Below, in pieces: positions 26,216-37,170 of a stretch of DNA of 64,000 nt. The position numbers and the translations under genes are program-made. This DNA is from Beaufortia kweichowensis (Eukaryota; Chordata; Actinopteri; Cypriniformes; Gastromyzontidae), in NCBI GenBank assembly GCA_019155185.1, contig CM032797.1, positions 6,434,881-6,498,880 of the forward strand. The letters are read 5' to 3'. The notes beneath the pieces are model-generated. The model saw only the letters and a list, made by a program, of their open reading frames with translations. It was not told where the DNA came from and made no database searches. How positions within the stretch are numbered: the first letter of the stretch is position 1; each line of letters opens with the position of its first letter.

Positions 26216-27039
26216 ACGTTTTATTAAAAGTGTAAAAATGAAAAGCGGTTTCTGCAATGGAAAGTTGTTGGTTAATAGAAAGTCCTTTAAATGTGTGTTT
26301 TGTGTTTAAGTCTATAGCAGGTGACCTGTAGAAACCTTTCAGCTGATAGAAAAGCAGAACTGAAAACAAATCCTATAAAAGCTTAACAACGTTTTAAATA
26401 CCAGCACTTTACCTTTTGTAGACACACGCTAATGTAAACACACACGCTCTCTTTTCTGGGGGTTATTGGAACAATGCAACCAGCCACTCGCTACTGCATT
26501 CCTAAAGGTTTAGGGGTCAAAGGTTAAACTTGGGTGCACCTTTTTGTTTGATAAATAAAGCAAGGTCTGGAGGCAGTGAACTGGCGTAGCATGAGCACTT
26601 GAATTGTTTTGCTTTGGGTCAAATGCCCAGAAACTCACAATGTTTTACTGTTTAACTGATATGTACACAGTTTAGTTGCCCCCCTGTAATCTCATCAGAG
26701 ATAAACGCTTTAGTATTATGTGTAACAGTGTGTAAAATTGTTTAGTAAAACATCCTCATCGTATGGAGGAAGGAATAGTGTTTAAGTTCATTAATAATTT
26801 GTTATGAATTTTATTTACTTAATCTCTCTCTATATCTCTAAAAGTTCATCTTCATTTTAAAAAAAATAAAAGTTTCTCTCTCATTTCTTCTGGCCTTCTG
26901 TTACTGTCCTCATGTACATTTTTAACAACGACATTCTCATGAAATTCTCATTGATCCTTATTTCATAAAGACACTGCAAACATCTCTAAAACACTTGATT
27001 GATCATTGTACGGTGCAAATGTGTTCGCATAATGATCTA

Positions 27040-27365
27040 TACACTGCACATCGGTGGAAACCACAGGTGGCCGTAAAGGTCGCGAGCATTGTAGCCACCC
27101 GTGAGGGGTAAACGTGCTCCTGATTGGTTCACGTTTCTGGCTGTGGCAACGTGTAATCAGTGCTGATAGATGAGCTGTGCGTCCATGGCTTGATGGAGAG
27201 TATTTTAGGATGTGAAACCGGGGCCCTCTACCCAACCCCCCATTTCCACAGAATTCTGCGGCATACCACAAGTAGACGCACTGGAAAAGGGCCACCTCCA
27301 TAGTCCACTTTAGAATCAGACCACTGCATCTGAAAGCCATTATGGATTTTATATTAGACATATGT
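27040..27365. other. Candidate conserved non-coding island
   Basis: The stretch has balanced composition, no repeat similarity, and text such as 'GTAATCAGTGCTGATAGATG' and 'AAAGCCATTATGGATTTTAT'. It sits 1.7-2 kb upstream of the miR-181 hairpins. It looks more like an enhancer or unannotated promoter than an exon, since no splice-bounded family-like frame is present. Confidence 0.3.
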
Positions 27366-28484
27366 GTATAGATGAAGGCCCAGATGAAGACCACCCCAGT
27401 TCTTGAAAAAATATAGATTTAAACCAAAAGGACAAAACATGTGAATTCTTTCCTGCATACTAATATTAGAAAGGTAAGACTGTACAATATGTTTTTAAGA
27501 TTTGGAACCAAAAAAAGAAGAAATATTTAAGATTCTGTGACATTTAACCATGTTTACTATTTTTAGCAAATGGCTTTAAAAGGCAAGTATTCAGTAACAT
27601 CACATGATGCTCATTCTCAAATCCTGATTGAATAACACAGACCATCAGGTTTTGCACAATCATGAGTGCATGCTAATAGTAATGCAAAAGGATGTTGTAC
27701 CATAACCTAAAAATTCAGATTTTTATATCGTTGTATTATATTCATATAATTTGTAATGAAAAGTTTTGTATAAAATAATAATAGCATTTCTTTTTCATTT
27801 TTCTATTTTCTTTAGACTTTAAGAGGTCACTGTAAATGTGGGGACACACATACCATAGTTTCTGTACACAGTTTTATATACATTTTATTAGTTAAAAGTG
27901 TTAGAAATTTAAATTTAAGATGGTCAAAATGTTGGTCTTTTATCTTTTTTTTTTTTAATTCTTGTATTTCGTTTTTGAAAAATCTCTAAGCTGCCCTTTC
28001 ACACCAATTTGTTAAATGTTGCATGTTGTAATTTAATTATTTCATAGTGCTATATTCACAGTAAGCAAACACATTGTATACAGTATCTTATTCATGTTGC
28101 ACAGTAACTCATATATTTGTATGTTGGTGAAATCAAGTTATTTAGTCCCTTATACTGTCCTGATGCTATACTATTCCATTGTGAATAATGTAAAGTTAAT
28201 GTATTCTCTTGGTAATGTAATTCTGCATTTACCAGGGCCTCCTGTACACACATCTACTCTACCCACAGTCCTCCTGGATTAACACATCCCTCCCTATACT
28301 GCTGTTGCCATAGGAAACCCTTTCACCCCCTGTGGTTTTCTAAAAGGTGGTGTGTGAACTCTCGTTGTGCATTGTGTTTGAATGATTGGGACATTTGGCT
28401 GTTGCTTTTGAGTGTTAAAATGATAATGTGACCGAGAACACATCAGATCAACCCTACAAGGATAGTTATAGCATTCATGTTTCA

Positions 28485-28795
28485 TCCCCATGAGGAAATG
28501 GCTTATAAATCATACTTGATGATGTTAATTTAATACTGTAAAAATGCAGAAAGGTTTGTGTGGGGGTTAGGGGATACTAAACAGTATAAAAGTCATTATG
28601 TCTATGGAAAGCCCTTATAAAACATTGAAAGCACAAAGTTGTTTTTTAACCTTTTTTTTATCCGTATGATAACTCATATTTATAAACCATACTAAATATA
28701 TTATGTAAAAATGCAGAAAGGTTTGTGTGTGTGGATTTAGATGTAGGGTGATGGGATAAAATATATCGTTTGTACAGTATAAAAAAGTAATTTGC
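28485..28795 (+). repeat. Two tandem copies of a GGGGAC-type interspersed repeat
   Basis: Two successive units each contain 'TAAAAATGCAGAAAGGTTTGTGTG' type text preceded by 'TTATAAATCATAC' or 'TTATAAACCATAC' and followed by 'ACAGTATAAAA'. The second unit begins near 28640. Single copies lie at 31.33 kb (same strand) and 14.68 kb (opposite strand). Confidence 0.65.
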
Positions 28796-28796
28796 A

Positions 28797-28850
28797 TGAA
28801 ATTTGGCAGACGCTTTTATCCGAAGCAGCTTTCACTGCATTTAAACTGTC
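28797..28850 (-). mobile_element. SINE 3' tail fragment, minus orientation
   Basis: 'ATTTGGCAGACGCTTTTATC' followed by 'CGAAGCAGCTTTCACTGCAT' is the inverted form of the SINE tail seen at 18.05 kb. The tRNA-like head is missing. Confidence 0.75.
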
Positions 28851-29067
28851 CTAACATGGTTTCAAAAACATTACACCAAAAGTTCATCTGTTTGTGTATC
28901 CTGTTTCTGTGTTCTTTTCTAAACATCAGTGAGATATTGTTAGATTACTGACTTCCATTCTAGCTGTTTCTGTCAAAGTCCTCATTCAATCTTCATTTTA
29001 TCTTTCAGCAGTGGTTCGCCTCAGTCTTGAGATCATCATCTTCAAGATGCACACAAGATATCTCCCG

Positions 29068-29148
29068 CTGGTCTTGTTGAACATTCAACGCTGTCGGTGA
29101 GTTTTTGACATTAAAAACCATCGACCGTTGATTGTGCCCTGAGGCCAC
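29068..29148 (+). ncRNA. mir181a-1: mir-181a microRNA hairpin (mir-181a-1 type)
   Basis: The 5p arm at 29080-29102 is identical, as far as I recall, to vertebrate miR-181a: seed ACATTCAACG, then CTGTCGGTGAGT. The 3p arm at 29117-29138 begins ACCATCGACCGTTGATTGTG. The ATCGACC core (not ACTGACC) is the form found in the mir-181a-1 precursor rather than mir-181a-2. The flanks 'TGGTC' and 'GGCCA' extend the stem. miR-181 acts as a post-transcriptional repressor; in vertebrates it is prominent in lymphocyte development, brain and retina. It is paired with mir-181b about 80 bases downstream, the standard cluster arrangement. The 3p arm ends GTGCC where human has GTACC. Confidence 0.97.
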
Positions 29149-29227
29149 GCCCCCTCCACCCCAACAGAGCAAATGTAGACACGCCCACCTCTGTCTGTTT
29201 ATCTGGGGTTGAGTTGGTCCCTCTAAA

Positions 29228-29304
29228 GGTCATGATCAACATTCATTGCTGTCGGTGGGTTTAGTTTTGTAACAGCTCTCTGAACAATGAATGTAACTAT
29301 GGCC
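29228..29304 (+). ncRNA. mir181b-1: mir-181b microRNA hairpin (mir-181b-1 type)
   Basis: The 5p arm at 29238-29260 matches vertebrate miR-181b: ACATTCATTG, then CTGTCGGTGGGT. The 3p arm at about 29276-29296 reads CTCTCTGAACAATGAATGTA and pairs with it; its CTGAACAATGAATG core is the mir-181b-1 form. The flanks GGTCAT and CTATGGCC lengthen the stem. Its seed is shared with mir-181a, so the two act on overlapping targets. Order and spacing agree with the vertebrate mir-181a-1/b-1 cluster. Confidence 0.97.
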
Positions 29305-29890
29305 CAGAACATCAGCTCCTTTCTTTCATACGGTACTCCTCTCTTTCGCTCTCATCCTCGCGGATCTGGAGTTCTTCAAGGAAGACGCAAATAGAAGCAG
29401 CCGCGCTGACTGCTTCCTCTTGCGTCTAATTGGCGGTTGTGTGTATGTGCGTGTGTGCGTTGAGCGGATAGAAGGAAATGGAGGATGAATGTGTAATCAT
29501 TGAGATGTTCTTCTCATTTGGCTGTTTTGTTTCTCAAATTATATACTGCGTTCACTGCAGCCTAAAATGGCATTTGCTGTTGAATACGGGGTCCACGCTC
29601 TCAGCTGCATGTGTGTATGTGTCCTGGCCCTGTTTTGTACCCTTTTTGTGATTGTACGTATAATTTCGCAAGCGAACGTGTGGTATTGCCTGCTTGTGTG
29701 CGCGTGCGCTCGTTTCAGACATGAGAGGAAAAAGCGTCTTCAAGTCTCCAGATACTGAAACACAACAACACAGTCATTGTCTACTGCTGAACTATTTCTG
29801 TCTCTCTTTGACTACCTTTCATTCTTCCATGTTCTCAGTAGAACATTATCTGTATCAAATCTCTGAATAATAAAATCTTAGCTATGCTTT

Positions 29891-32499
29891 TTTACTGTGT
29901 CCTGGTTTTGAGTCTTCTGTTGTCTTGTTCTTTGAAAGATTGGTGCCTTGAAAACCAGATCAACAGTGAAGAACAGCCAGCAAAATGATTTATTTTTTAT
30001 TTTTTTTATATTGGCATGTTTTTTCAGGACAATATTTTTTATAAACCAAGTTATCTCTAATCATTTAGTCCATCTCAGTAGTGTTGGGTAAGTTACTTTA
30101 AAGTTAATAAATAAGTTAAAATAATTACTTAACTAATCCATTACCCTTAATACACCAACATGAAAAATACAAAGGGGTTTTGGACATTGGACAGTCATGG
30201 TTTCTGTCCAAAAATAGTATAATATCATGGTATTCTTACTATGTAAATACCACAGTACAGGGTTTCTTATCTATACTTACAGCAAAATAAATAATTAATA
30301 ATTAAAAAAAAAAAAAACATCCCTTTGCTGAAATACAATAACGATTGTCATGAGTCATGTCAACAAAGTGAGCAGTTAGGATTTTAAGATGATGTCTGTA
30401 TTATTGTCTGTTTCTTGCACAGATCTGTGAGTTTTCAGGCCGTCTGATCCATAGCGCTGGGATCAAACCACTTTGCCTTAAGCTGTAAATGAAACAATCA
30501 AAGGTAACGCAGAGCGACGCTGTCTGACCGAGTTATTCTCAAACAACATGGGTGCAAGTGAGGTATATGTGCTGTGTATAATCTTTGAAATCAACAGTTC
30601 AGAAGTAGCAGATTGCTTATTTATTGGTAAAGATAGAGTTACATGTTAAAATATTGTTATTAATTTACATTTATTTACTATTCAAGACATTTTCAGGTGC
30701 CACCAACTGCTGAACCATGCGCACAAAAACTCTGAGATTAGGGGCAATAAACATACAGTATATGTTGCCTTAAAAAAGCATCCAGATAAAAGCATTTTAG
30801 ACAACAAGATATAACACAAGCACGTAAAAAGTTTTAAAAATCAAACATTTATGAAAATTGGGTATCACATAACAGAATAATTATTACATTACACAGTATG
30901 AATAGGATCATACATTAATTAAATAACTGATCAATTTTGGTTTCTGATTAACTGTGAATAAAAGTGAATAAAATCTAAACTACATTTGAAAATGGTTATC
31001 TCTTCACTAATATACAGTAATAGTTAAAAGACCTCAGTTCATTCATTTGTGTGGGTTCATGTGTGCATGTGTCGGGGGAAGTTTTGCTGTTTAGTGTGTG
31101 ATTGCATGAAAGGAAAGATTAGAGCTGGGAAGCCAAGCTGTTTTGTTGTCGAGTTCCTGTTTGTGTGTGTGAGTGGGTCTTTGGTAAAGTGTGTATTTCT
31201 CCATTATTCAGCAGGAAGTCCTCTGTGTGTGCAGCCGTGCAGAGAGGACCGAGCCAATGATGTCATCGCCAGTCATGGCTATTAATTAAACCACTCAGCT
31301 GCAGGAAGTGTGTGTGTGTGAATGCATGCATGTGTGTCCTGGTACATTCTACAGTATGGGGACCAAATGTCCCTACAAAGATGGTAATACCATTAATTTT
31401 TTACCTCGTGGGGACTTTTCTTGGTCCCTATGAAGACAACAGCTTATAAACCACACTAAATGTTTAAGAATGTAAAAATGCAGAAAGGTTTGTGTGAGGG
31501 TCAGGGTAAAATAAAAGTCCCCATAAAAAAACCAACATATGTGTATGTGTGTTTCTGTCCTAGCAAGTGAAGGGGTCAAATTAATTGATATGTTCCCAAA
31601 TGTTAGTAAACTTAAAAAACGTAATTTGAAGACATTTTTAAAATAGAGAAATAGAGACTTGATTTGTACAATTCTATAAATAGTAATTGTATGTTTAGTT
31701 TTAGTTAATATAAACAATGAAATGTGAACCGGAAGTGTTTATTTAACTTTCCCATAATCTGTTTATGATTATTTATATATTATATTCTAAACAAATGTTA
31801 TCTTAATCGTAAAAAAAAATAGCTATTGACCAATCAGAATCAAGGACTAACTAACCGTATTATAAAACAATAATATGTTATAATTCTCCTGTTTTTATGG
31901 GGCGCTTTCACCGACAAATTTACAGAGACTAAAATGTGTGTTTAATGTGGGAGAGCGACACCCGGTGGATTTTACAGGTACTTCTCCCCTTTTTTATGGG
32001 TATGTAATGCATTATATGTTGGCTGTCTTAAGAATTTGATAAATTCTCTTTCGTGCCTTGTTTTTTATACCACAGTGAAATTGCGCTGCATTCTTGTGGT
32101 TCCACCTATTGCATGATCTAATCTCTGTTATTTCCAGGGTTAAAGTATGTATGGGAAAGATAAACTTATTAACTTTCTTTTTTTCTCTGACATGTTGCAT
32201 AACGTATCTCTGTTTTACTCTTGTAAAAACTGTAATATTAAAATCCTTTAATTAAAATAATCTCTCTAAGCTTTCAATGTTCTTCTTTGCATTGTTCTGT
32301 GTTGTTTCAAAGTCAAGCCAAGTGTTTTTTTTAAAAAGAGACACAGAAGACGCAGACGCTTTTGCTTTACATAAAAAAAATATTTTAATGCCATGACTTA
32401 AAAAGCAAACATGCATATACAAATATGCAGAGGGTATTTTTATGCAAATTGCATAAAAAACTATTCCTTCATCATGATTGAATTACATTTTTGACAGGC
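29891..32499. other. Intergenic, no gene seen
   Basis: AT-rich sequence with a TG-rich zone (31040-31340) and one GGGGAC-type repeat at 31.33-31.52 kb. Frames at 31049-31285 (plus) and 31373-31717 (minus) are repeat-derived or have no recognisable family. Confidence 0.5.
31330..31520 (+). repeat. GGGGAC-type interspersed repeat, single copy
   Basis: It runs from 'GTGTCCTGGTACATTCTACA' through 'GTATGGGGACCAAATGTCCC' and 'AATGCAGAAAGGTTTGTGTG' to 'AAAAGTCCCC'. It is the most complete copy of this family in the window. Confidence 0.65.
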
Positions 32500-32628
32500 A
32501 CTTTTAATTAAAGTGACTTACAGTGCATTTAATTTATGGATTTATCAGTATGTGTATACCAAACCCATGATCTTTTGCGCTTTTAACGCAATGCTCTACC
32601 AATTGAGCTACAAAAACATGAATCTTGT
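32500..32628 (-). mobile_element. tRNA-derived SINE
   Basis: On the minus strand the head reads 'GTAGCTCAATTGGTAGAGCA' (a polymerase III A box) and is followed by 'GGGTTTGGTATACACATACT' (a degenerate B box). It then runs towards 'GCACTGTAAGTCACTTTAAT'. This is the standard plan of the cyprinid tRNA-derived SINE. It sits just 3' of the ccl20-like gene, about 50 bases past its stop codon, so it may lie in that gene's 3' UTR. Confidence 0.85.
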
Positions 32629-32676
32629 GACAGCTTTCATCTGGTCACAACAGATTATATGACCTGTTTGGACATC

Positions 32677-33502
32677 TTAAAAAGATTTTTTTTGTTTTCT
32701 CTTGATCGCCTCCACTTTTTCCCTGAGAGGAAACATAGACAACAAAATCATTAGTCTTTATTTACCCAAAAAACTTCATCCATAGCCTGTGTATCTGTTT
32801 GCACATATGTGTACTCTTATGTGTTTATTAACAACATTTGCTTATCTGCAAGCTTACCTCAGTTTACTGATGTTACCCATCACCCAGGGTTTAGATGGGT
32901 CTGCGCAAACATTTCTGCCAGTAACTGTATGGAATCTAAAGGTGAAGAATCAGCTCTTAGTATAAAAATATTGTATATGCATTGTCTTTATAAGTCAGTT
33001 ATTCAATACAGGGTGCAGCAGGTGCATGTAAGAGCATTTCACACTTACATTACAGCATTTATGTGGCAGTTTCTTTGATTTGACTGGATGGAAAAGCCTC
33101 TAATAAAAGACATAGGTATTCTTGTCTGGGTGTATTTTCTGCAACATGCTGGAAACACAAAAAAAAATTAACACATGCTGGGTTAAAATAAAACTCCCAC
33201 TGGGATCTTAAAATTGATTAAAATTCATTTGTCAGATAATCTAATAAAATGCTCATTTAAAATTGAGAGGGAGAGAGAGAGAGAGAAAGCAATTTTTGTA
33301 TGAAGGCAAAATAAAGGCTCCACAGTTCCTAAAAGAAACCTGTCACACAAAAAGTAAGAAAGAAAAAAAGAAACTGGTTAAACTGGTAAAGTAGGTAGAG
33401 ACTACAGACACAGAGATACTTACATAAAGCTGAAGCATCCGTGCAGAGTGCACTAAGAGCCAGAACCAACATCACAATCGTGGTAACTGAAATTCGAGCC
33501 AT
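32677..33502 (-). CDS. ccl20: CCL20-like CC chemokine
   Basis: A secreted chemoattractant for leukocytes, acting through a CCR6-type receptor if it is a true CCL20. Four coding exons join in phase: 33502-33424, 33148-33049, 32935-32858 and 32722-32677, giving 100 residues. Residues 1-25 (MARISVTTIVMLVLALSA...) are a signal peptide. The mature part opens with SCCRKY (adjacent cysteines), then CHINAVIFHT and NVCADPSKPWV, which supply the third and fourth cysteines; the tail is basic (KRKQKKSF). CDINAIIFHT and VCANP..WV are the matching human CCL20 segments as I recall them. All six splice sites are canonical, and the four-exon plan equals the neighbouring chemokine's. Assignment to CCL20 rather than another fish CC clade rests on motif similarity only. 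A SINE follows the stop codon closely. Confidence 0.87.
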
Positions 33503-35880
33503 CGTTCGTTTGTGTGATCTTCAAAGCAAGAGTCAGTGTCTGTGCAGTAGTCTGTGCTAGCTTTATACCAGAGGCTGACCGTGGAACAAGCCATGTGACA
33601 CGACTTTGGGTTTTCCAATGTATACGTAAACATGAGCATATATCATTAACCAAATCAAGTCACACTGAGATGTGAACTCCTCTGTCAAAAGGACAAAAAG
33701 GTGCAATGAGGAAGAAGGTGAGAGAGAAATGGCCTGATGGAAATTACTGAACATTGTTTAACATTTACTTCCCTATAAGAGAGAGTGAACCGTCAACATA
33801 TCTGAATTGTTTCCTACAGTCAGGTACAACACTGGAAACTCCAGGAATGTTGTGCTTTAAGTCAAAATTAAAGGTCACTGGAACAAACATAAAAATTCAG
33901 GACAATGCAAAATTTTCCCAAGTGTGTTTATTTTTTCGATTTTTGCCTTTAGAAATGTTGTGGTTGAATAACTGCAGTACATTTGGACATATCAAACTTT
34001 AAACAGTGCTACTAATCTTAAGATTTATAGATTTTTTACTATTCAAAAGTGATCATAAAATGATCTTTAAGACCTTCTGATGTAAAGGTTTGTGTCTGAA
34101 TGTTTTAAATCAGCTGTTTGGAAAAAAGTAACATTGTGCCAACATCTATTACAAAAAAGTATTTAAACAGTGTTTATAAAATGCATGATGAATTCCAAAC
34201 AATGAAAAAAGCCACCAAGACCGTATAATATATATGGAAATTCCCTTTAATTCTTCTTAAAAAATATCTCAGGGTGTGATCTCAAGAAACTGATTAGTAC
34301 AATGCCAAAAGTACATTTTTGAAAATTCTAACTACATGGGAGCTGCTAAAATGTAAGAGTTTCAATTATCTTAGTTTTTAAGTCACAACATAATTCCCAA
34401 AGTTACGTTTGTGTTATTCCATGATGAATTTACTATTCTCAAAATAATAAAAATCTTTTGAAGGTTAGTGTGTGTTATGTAATATTAAAATATAATATGA
34501 ATATACAATTAATATAGACACATAAAGACATATTTTATCTTTGAGTTCATTGTTTTGTAACCAGGGTTTTCTCATTTTATAAGATAAGATAAGATGAGAT
34601 GACATGCATACAAGCACGGATATTACTTCTGCATCTGAACTGGGACTTTCTTTTGAAACTTCTAGAAGCAGGTTTTTACCTACATACGCAGGGATTAAAA
34701 CCAACAACCTTGGGGTTTGCAGTAAAAAAGTATTATGATTTAATAACAATTAATATTAATTTCAAATTTTCATTCTTCAAATAAAACCACACTTATACAA
34801 ATGGATTATTCCAAACCACCAAGACGTTTGTTCTCATTTAGACACGCCAGTTGTGGGGTCCTGTGTGGGTGTAGCCGGATTTGGTTTGTATATATTTTCT
34901 AGGTCATAATGTTTTATGTAACGCATGTCCCAAAATCGAAGAGTGAAATAGGTCATAAGAGAGAGAAGAAAGCTTTACAGTGTTCCATTGCTGCTGAGTA
35001 ATTTCCTTTAAAAACCACAGTCTTTGCTTTACTGTTGCTGCATGACTTTAATTTCACTTGCTTAAAATGCCACTTATTGCTCACAGTGGTGATTTTACTA
35101 TCCTTTTGATTAAATGACATACACCTTCAGGTTTAGAGTGGCTCTTGACATTTTGAGATAAATTTCTATAACAGACACTTGTGATGTTTCAGAACCAGGG
35201 TCTGCAGAATTAGTCTTAATGCTGTTTTCCGTCATCAAACCCTTCGATCTGATTCAAGCCATGATAAGAGATTAGAGATGAGTGATCAAGGTTAGACTTC
35301 CAAGAAAGGTGGATACCTTTGAACATTATAATAAATGATGTTATTGTTTACAGATTTACAGAGTTTGAAAATAATATTCAGCATAAACAAAAAGAAAATT
35401 AACCAGAAATAAATTAGTTTATAATGATGGCATGTTAACAGTGATTATGATCAGATTAAAGCTGTGATAAGAAAATGTGATGTGAGATATACTGCTAGGA
35501 AAGATGCATAGCTCTGATTAGAAAACTTTAATGCAATTTATATATACTTTTTATATTGCTTATGTTTCCTGTATTAAAAGTGTCAAAAGAGTATGAAACA
35601 AATACACCATACATTTTTTGCTGGCTTCGTTTTTTCTTTAATACAATCGTATTGGCTTTTTAAGTATACTTAGTCTAAATGCCAGTGGTGAGTTTTTTAA
35701 ATTATACAATTTTAAATAAAAGAATTAAATAGTTAAATAACTTATTTTGATTAGTTCAAGAAATGTAAAAACATTTTAAAATGTAAAATATTAAGTTGAA
35801 ATGACTTGAAAACCCAATTTGAAGATACTTAAAACTTTAGACAGCAAATTTGCATATAAAATGAAAATAAAAACTTACCA

Positions 35881-35915
<35 letters not shown>

Positions 35916-36205
35916 TTATTATATTTATATTTTATTATATTTATAAAAATGGAATATCCCACTTGATAATGCGCACCTTTTCCTGACCTACAAACATTTA
36001 CACCGTGACACCTTAATTTCCCCCTGCCTTCCACCCTCCAATTCCGCTAAAATGTGGTCCCCAAATTCCCCTTATACACATGTATATATTGTAGCTTTTT
36101 GGGATGCTAGATTGTGTGGACACAGAGCTTCTGTACAACTGTCAAAGTATAATTTTTACAATCTCATTTTCTTCTCATTCGCAAGTGACTAATTATCCTC
36201 CAAAG
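33503..36205. other. Spacer between divergent chemokine genes
   Basis: This 2.7-kb stretch separates the two chemokine start codons and should hold both promoters. No exon was recognised. It contains an AT dinucleotide run at 35883-35912 and is otherwise AT-rich single-copy sequence. Confidence 0.5.
35883..35912. repeat. (AT)n microsatellite
   Basis: A perfect AT run of about 15 units. Confidence 0.97.
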
Positions 36206-37107
36206 ATGAACAGACTTATCCTGACATCATCCACGCTGCTGTTGTTGCTGTGTGTCTGGGTCACCTTGAGTCAAAGTAGTAAGTAAAAATATGCTTATGA
36301 TTTTTATCATAGTAGCTTATTCGTTTCACATCTGTCAAATTGCATACATTCACTTAAAAGTACCCTTCTGTGAAAAACAGAAAGTCTTTGCTCCCATTCT
36401 GTAATCTCAGTATTACATTCAAAGAGTTAATGTTTACAGTTTTGATGCAATGTTATAGAGCACGAGGATAAATAGCTTGTTTAGGTGTCATGAAACAAAG
36501 AGAAATGAGAGTTTGTCTGTTGTGTGTTAAGGTCCAGTAGGGTGCTGTACCAAGTATTCGACACAGCCTCTTCCTCTGCTGCGGCTGAAAGATTACAAAC
36601 TGCAAGAGAACACAATGACATGCAACATAAAGGCTGTTGTGTGAGTAAAAATCTATGTTCCTCCTTGTATGTATGCCTGTACATATCTGATAAGTGTGTG
36701 TATATTTACATATACATGTGTGTTTGTAACTGTGATAATTCATTTATAATATTCTTTTTCTAAAGTTTTACTACTGTGAAGAACAGACTGATCTGTGCTA
36801 ACCCCACTGAACAGTGGGTTCAGAAAGCCATATCACATATCCAGTAAGTTAAGCTTCACGTACACTTACATGTATGCGTTTAAAATACCAATCCTCATAT
36901 CAAGCACCAAAACGTAACCTTTGCAATTAGATTACTAAATATAAACTTTTACAAACATTTTTATAAAAAATACTTAAAAAATACTTAATAATTGCATATA
37001 ATACAATATATATGTGTAGGCATCTATATAAGTTTTATTTTGTCTCTTTCAGGAAAACCAAAAAGTCAGAAAGTCTAAAGAATAATGTAGACACCAAGTC
37101 TGTCTGA
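36206..37107 (+). CDS. CC chemokine (clade uncertain)
   Basis: A secreted CC chemokine precursor of 104 residues from four coding exons: 36206-36278, 36532-36640, 36766-36843 and 37053-37107. All have canonical splice sites and matching phases (1, 2, 2). The N-terminus MNRLILTSSTLLLLLCVWVT is a signal peptide. The mature part contains VGCCTKYST (adjacent cysteines), TCNIKAVVF (third) and LICANPTEQWVQKAI (fourth), then a lysine-rich tail ending NVDTKSV. The ATG at 36206 was chosen because it begins the signal peptide; an upstream in-frame ATG at 36104 would add a non-hydrophobic leader. A poly(A) signal cluster follows at 37138-37170. It is divergent from the ccl20-like gene and presumably an old duplicate of it. 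CANP..WV favours the CCL19/20/21/25 side of the family, but the exact orthologue is not clear. Confidence 0.86.
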
Positions 37108-37170
37108 AATTGCTATGTTTGTAAACGCACTGGAAAAAATAAATAAAATATTTTGTAATTAATAAATAAA

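Larger units (their letters stand above)
24243..29008 (+). other. Presumed second intron of the mir-181 host transcript
   Basis: No protein exon was recognised on either strand. A 143-codon minus frame at 26963-27394 overlaps a candidate conserved island and has no recognisable family. The stretch holds two palindromic repeats at 25.3 and 25.9 kb and two copies of a GGGGAC-type repeat at 28.5-28.8 kb. Confidence 0.4.
29009..29890 (+). ncRNA. Probable terminal exon of the mir-181 host transcript
   Basis: A strong acceptor (TTTTATCTTTCAG, ending at 29008) opens a segment that contains both miR-181 hairpins and ends after a poly(A) signal AATAAA at 29869-29874. The signal is followed by a T-rich and then TG-rich stretch, as expected for cleavage. 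The segment also carries a 63-codon frame with a hydrophobic stretch (29567-29758) that I do not recognise and would not call a gene. An intron inside this segment cannot be excluded, because GTGAGT within mature miR-181a resembles a donor. Confidence 0.45.

Noticed and set aside
26963..27394. 143-codon minus-strand frame near mir-181
   Set aside because: No recognisable domain; more likely an open frame by chance across a regulatory island. A codon-substitution test would decide.
29567..29758. 63-codon frame with a hydrophobic stretch and basic tail, downstream of mir-181b
   Set aside because: Looks superficially like a small membrane protein, but it sits in the presumed non-coding terminal exon, is cysteine- and valine-rich from TG-rich DNA, and matches nothing known to me.
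32581..32628. Apparent tRNA gene on the minus strand
   Set aside because: The A and B boxes are present, but the cloverleaf is incomplete and a SINE tail follows, so it is a tRNA-derived SINE.
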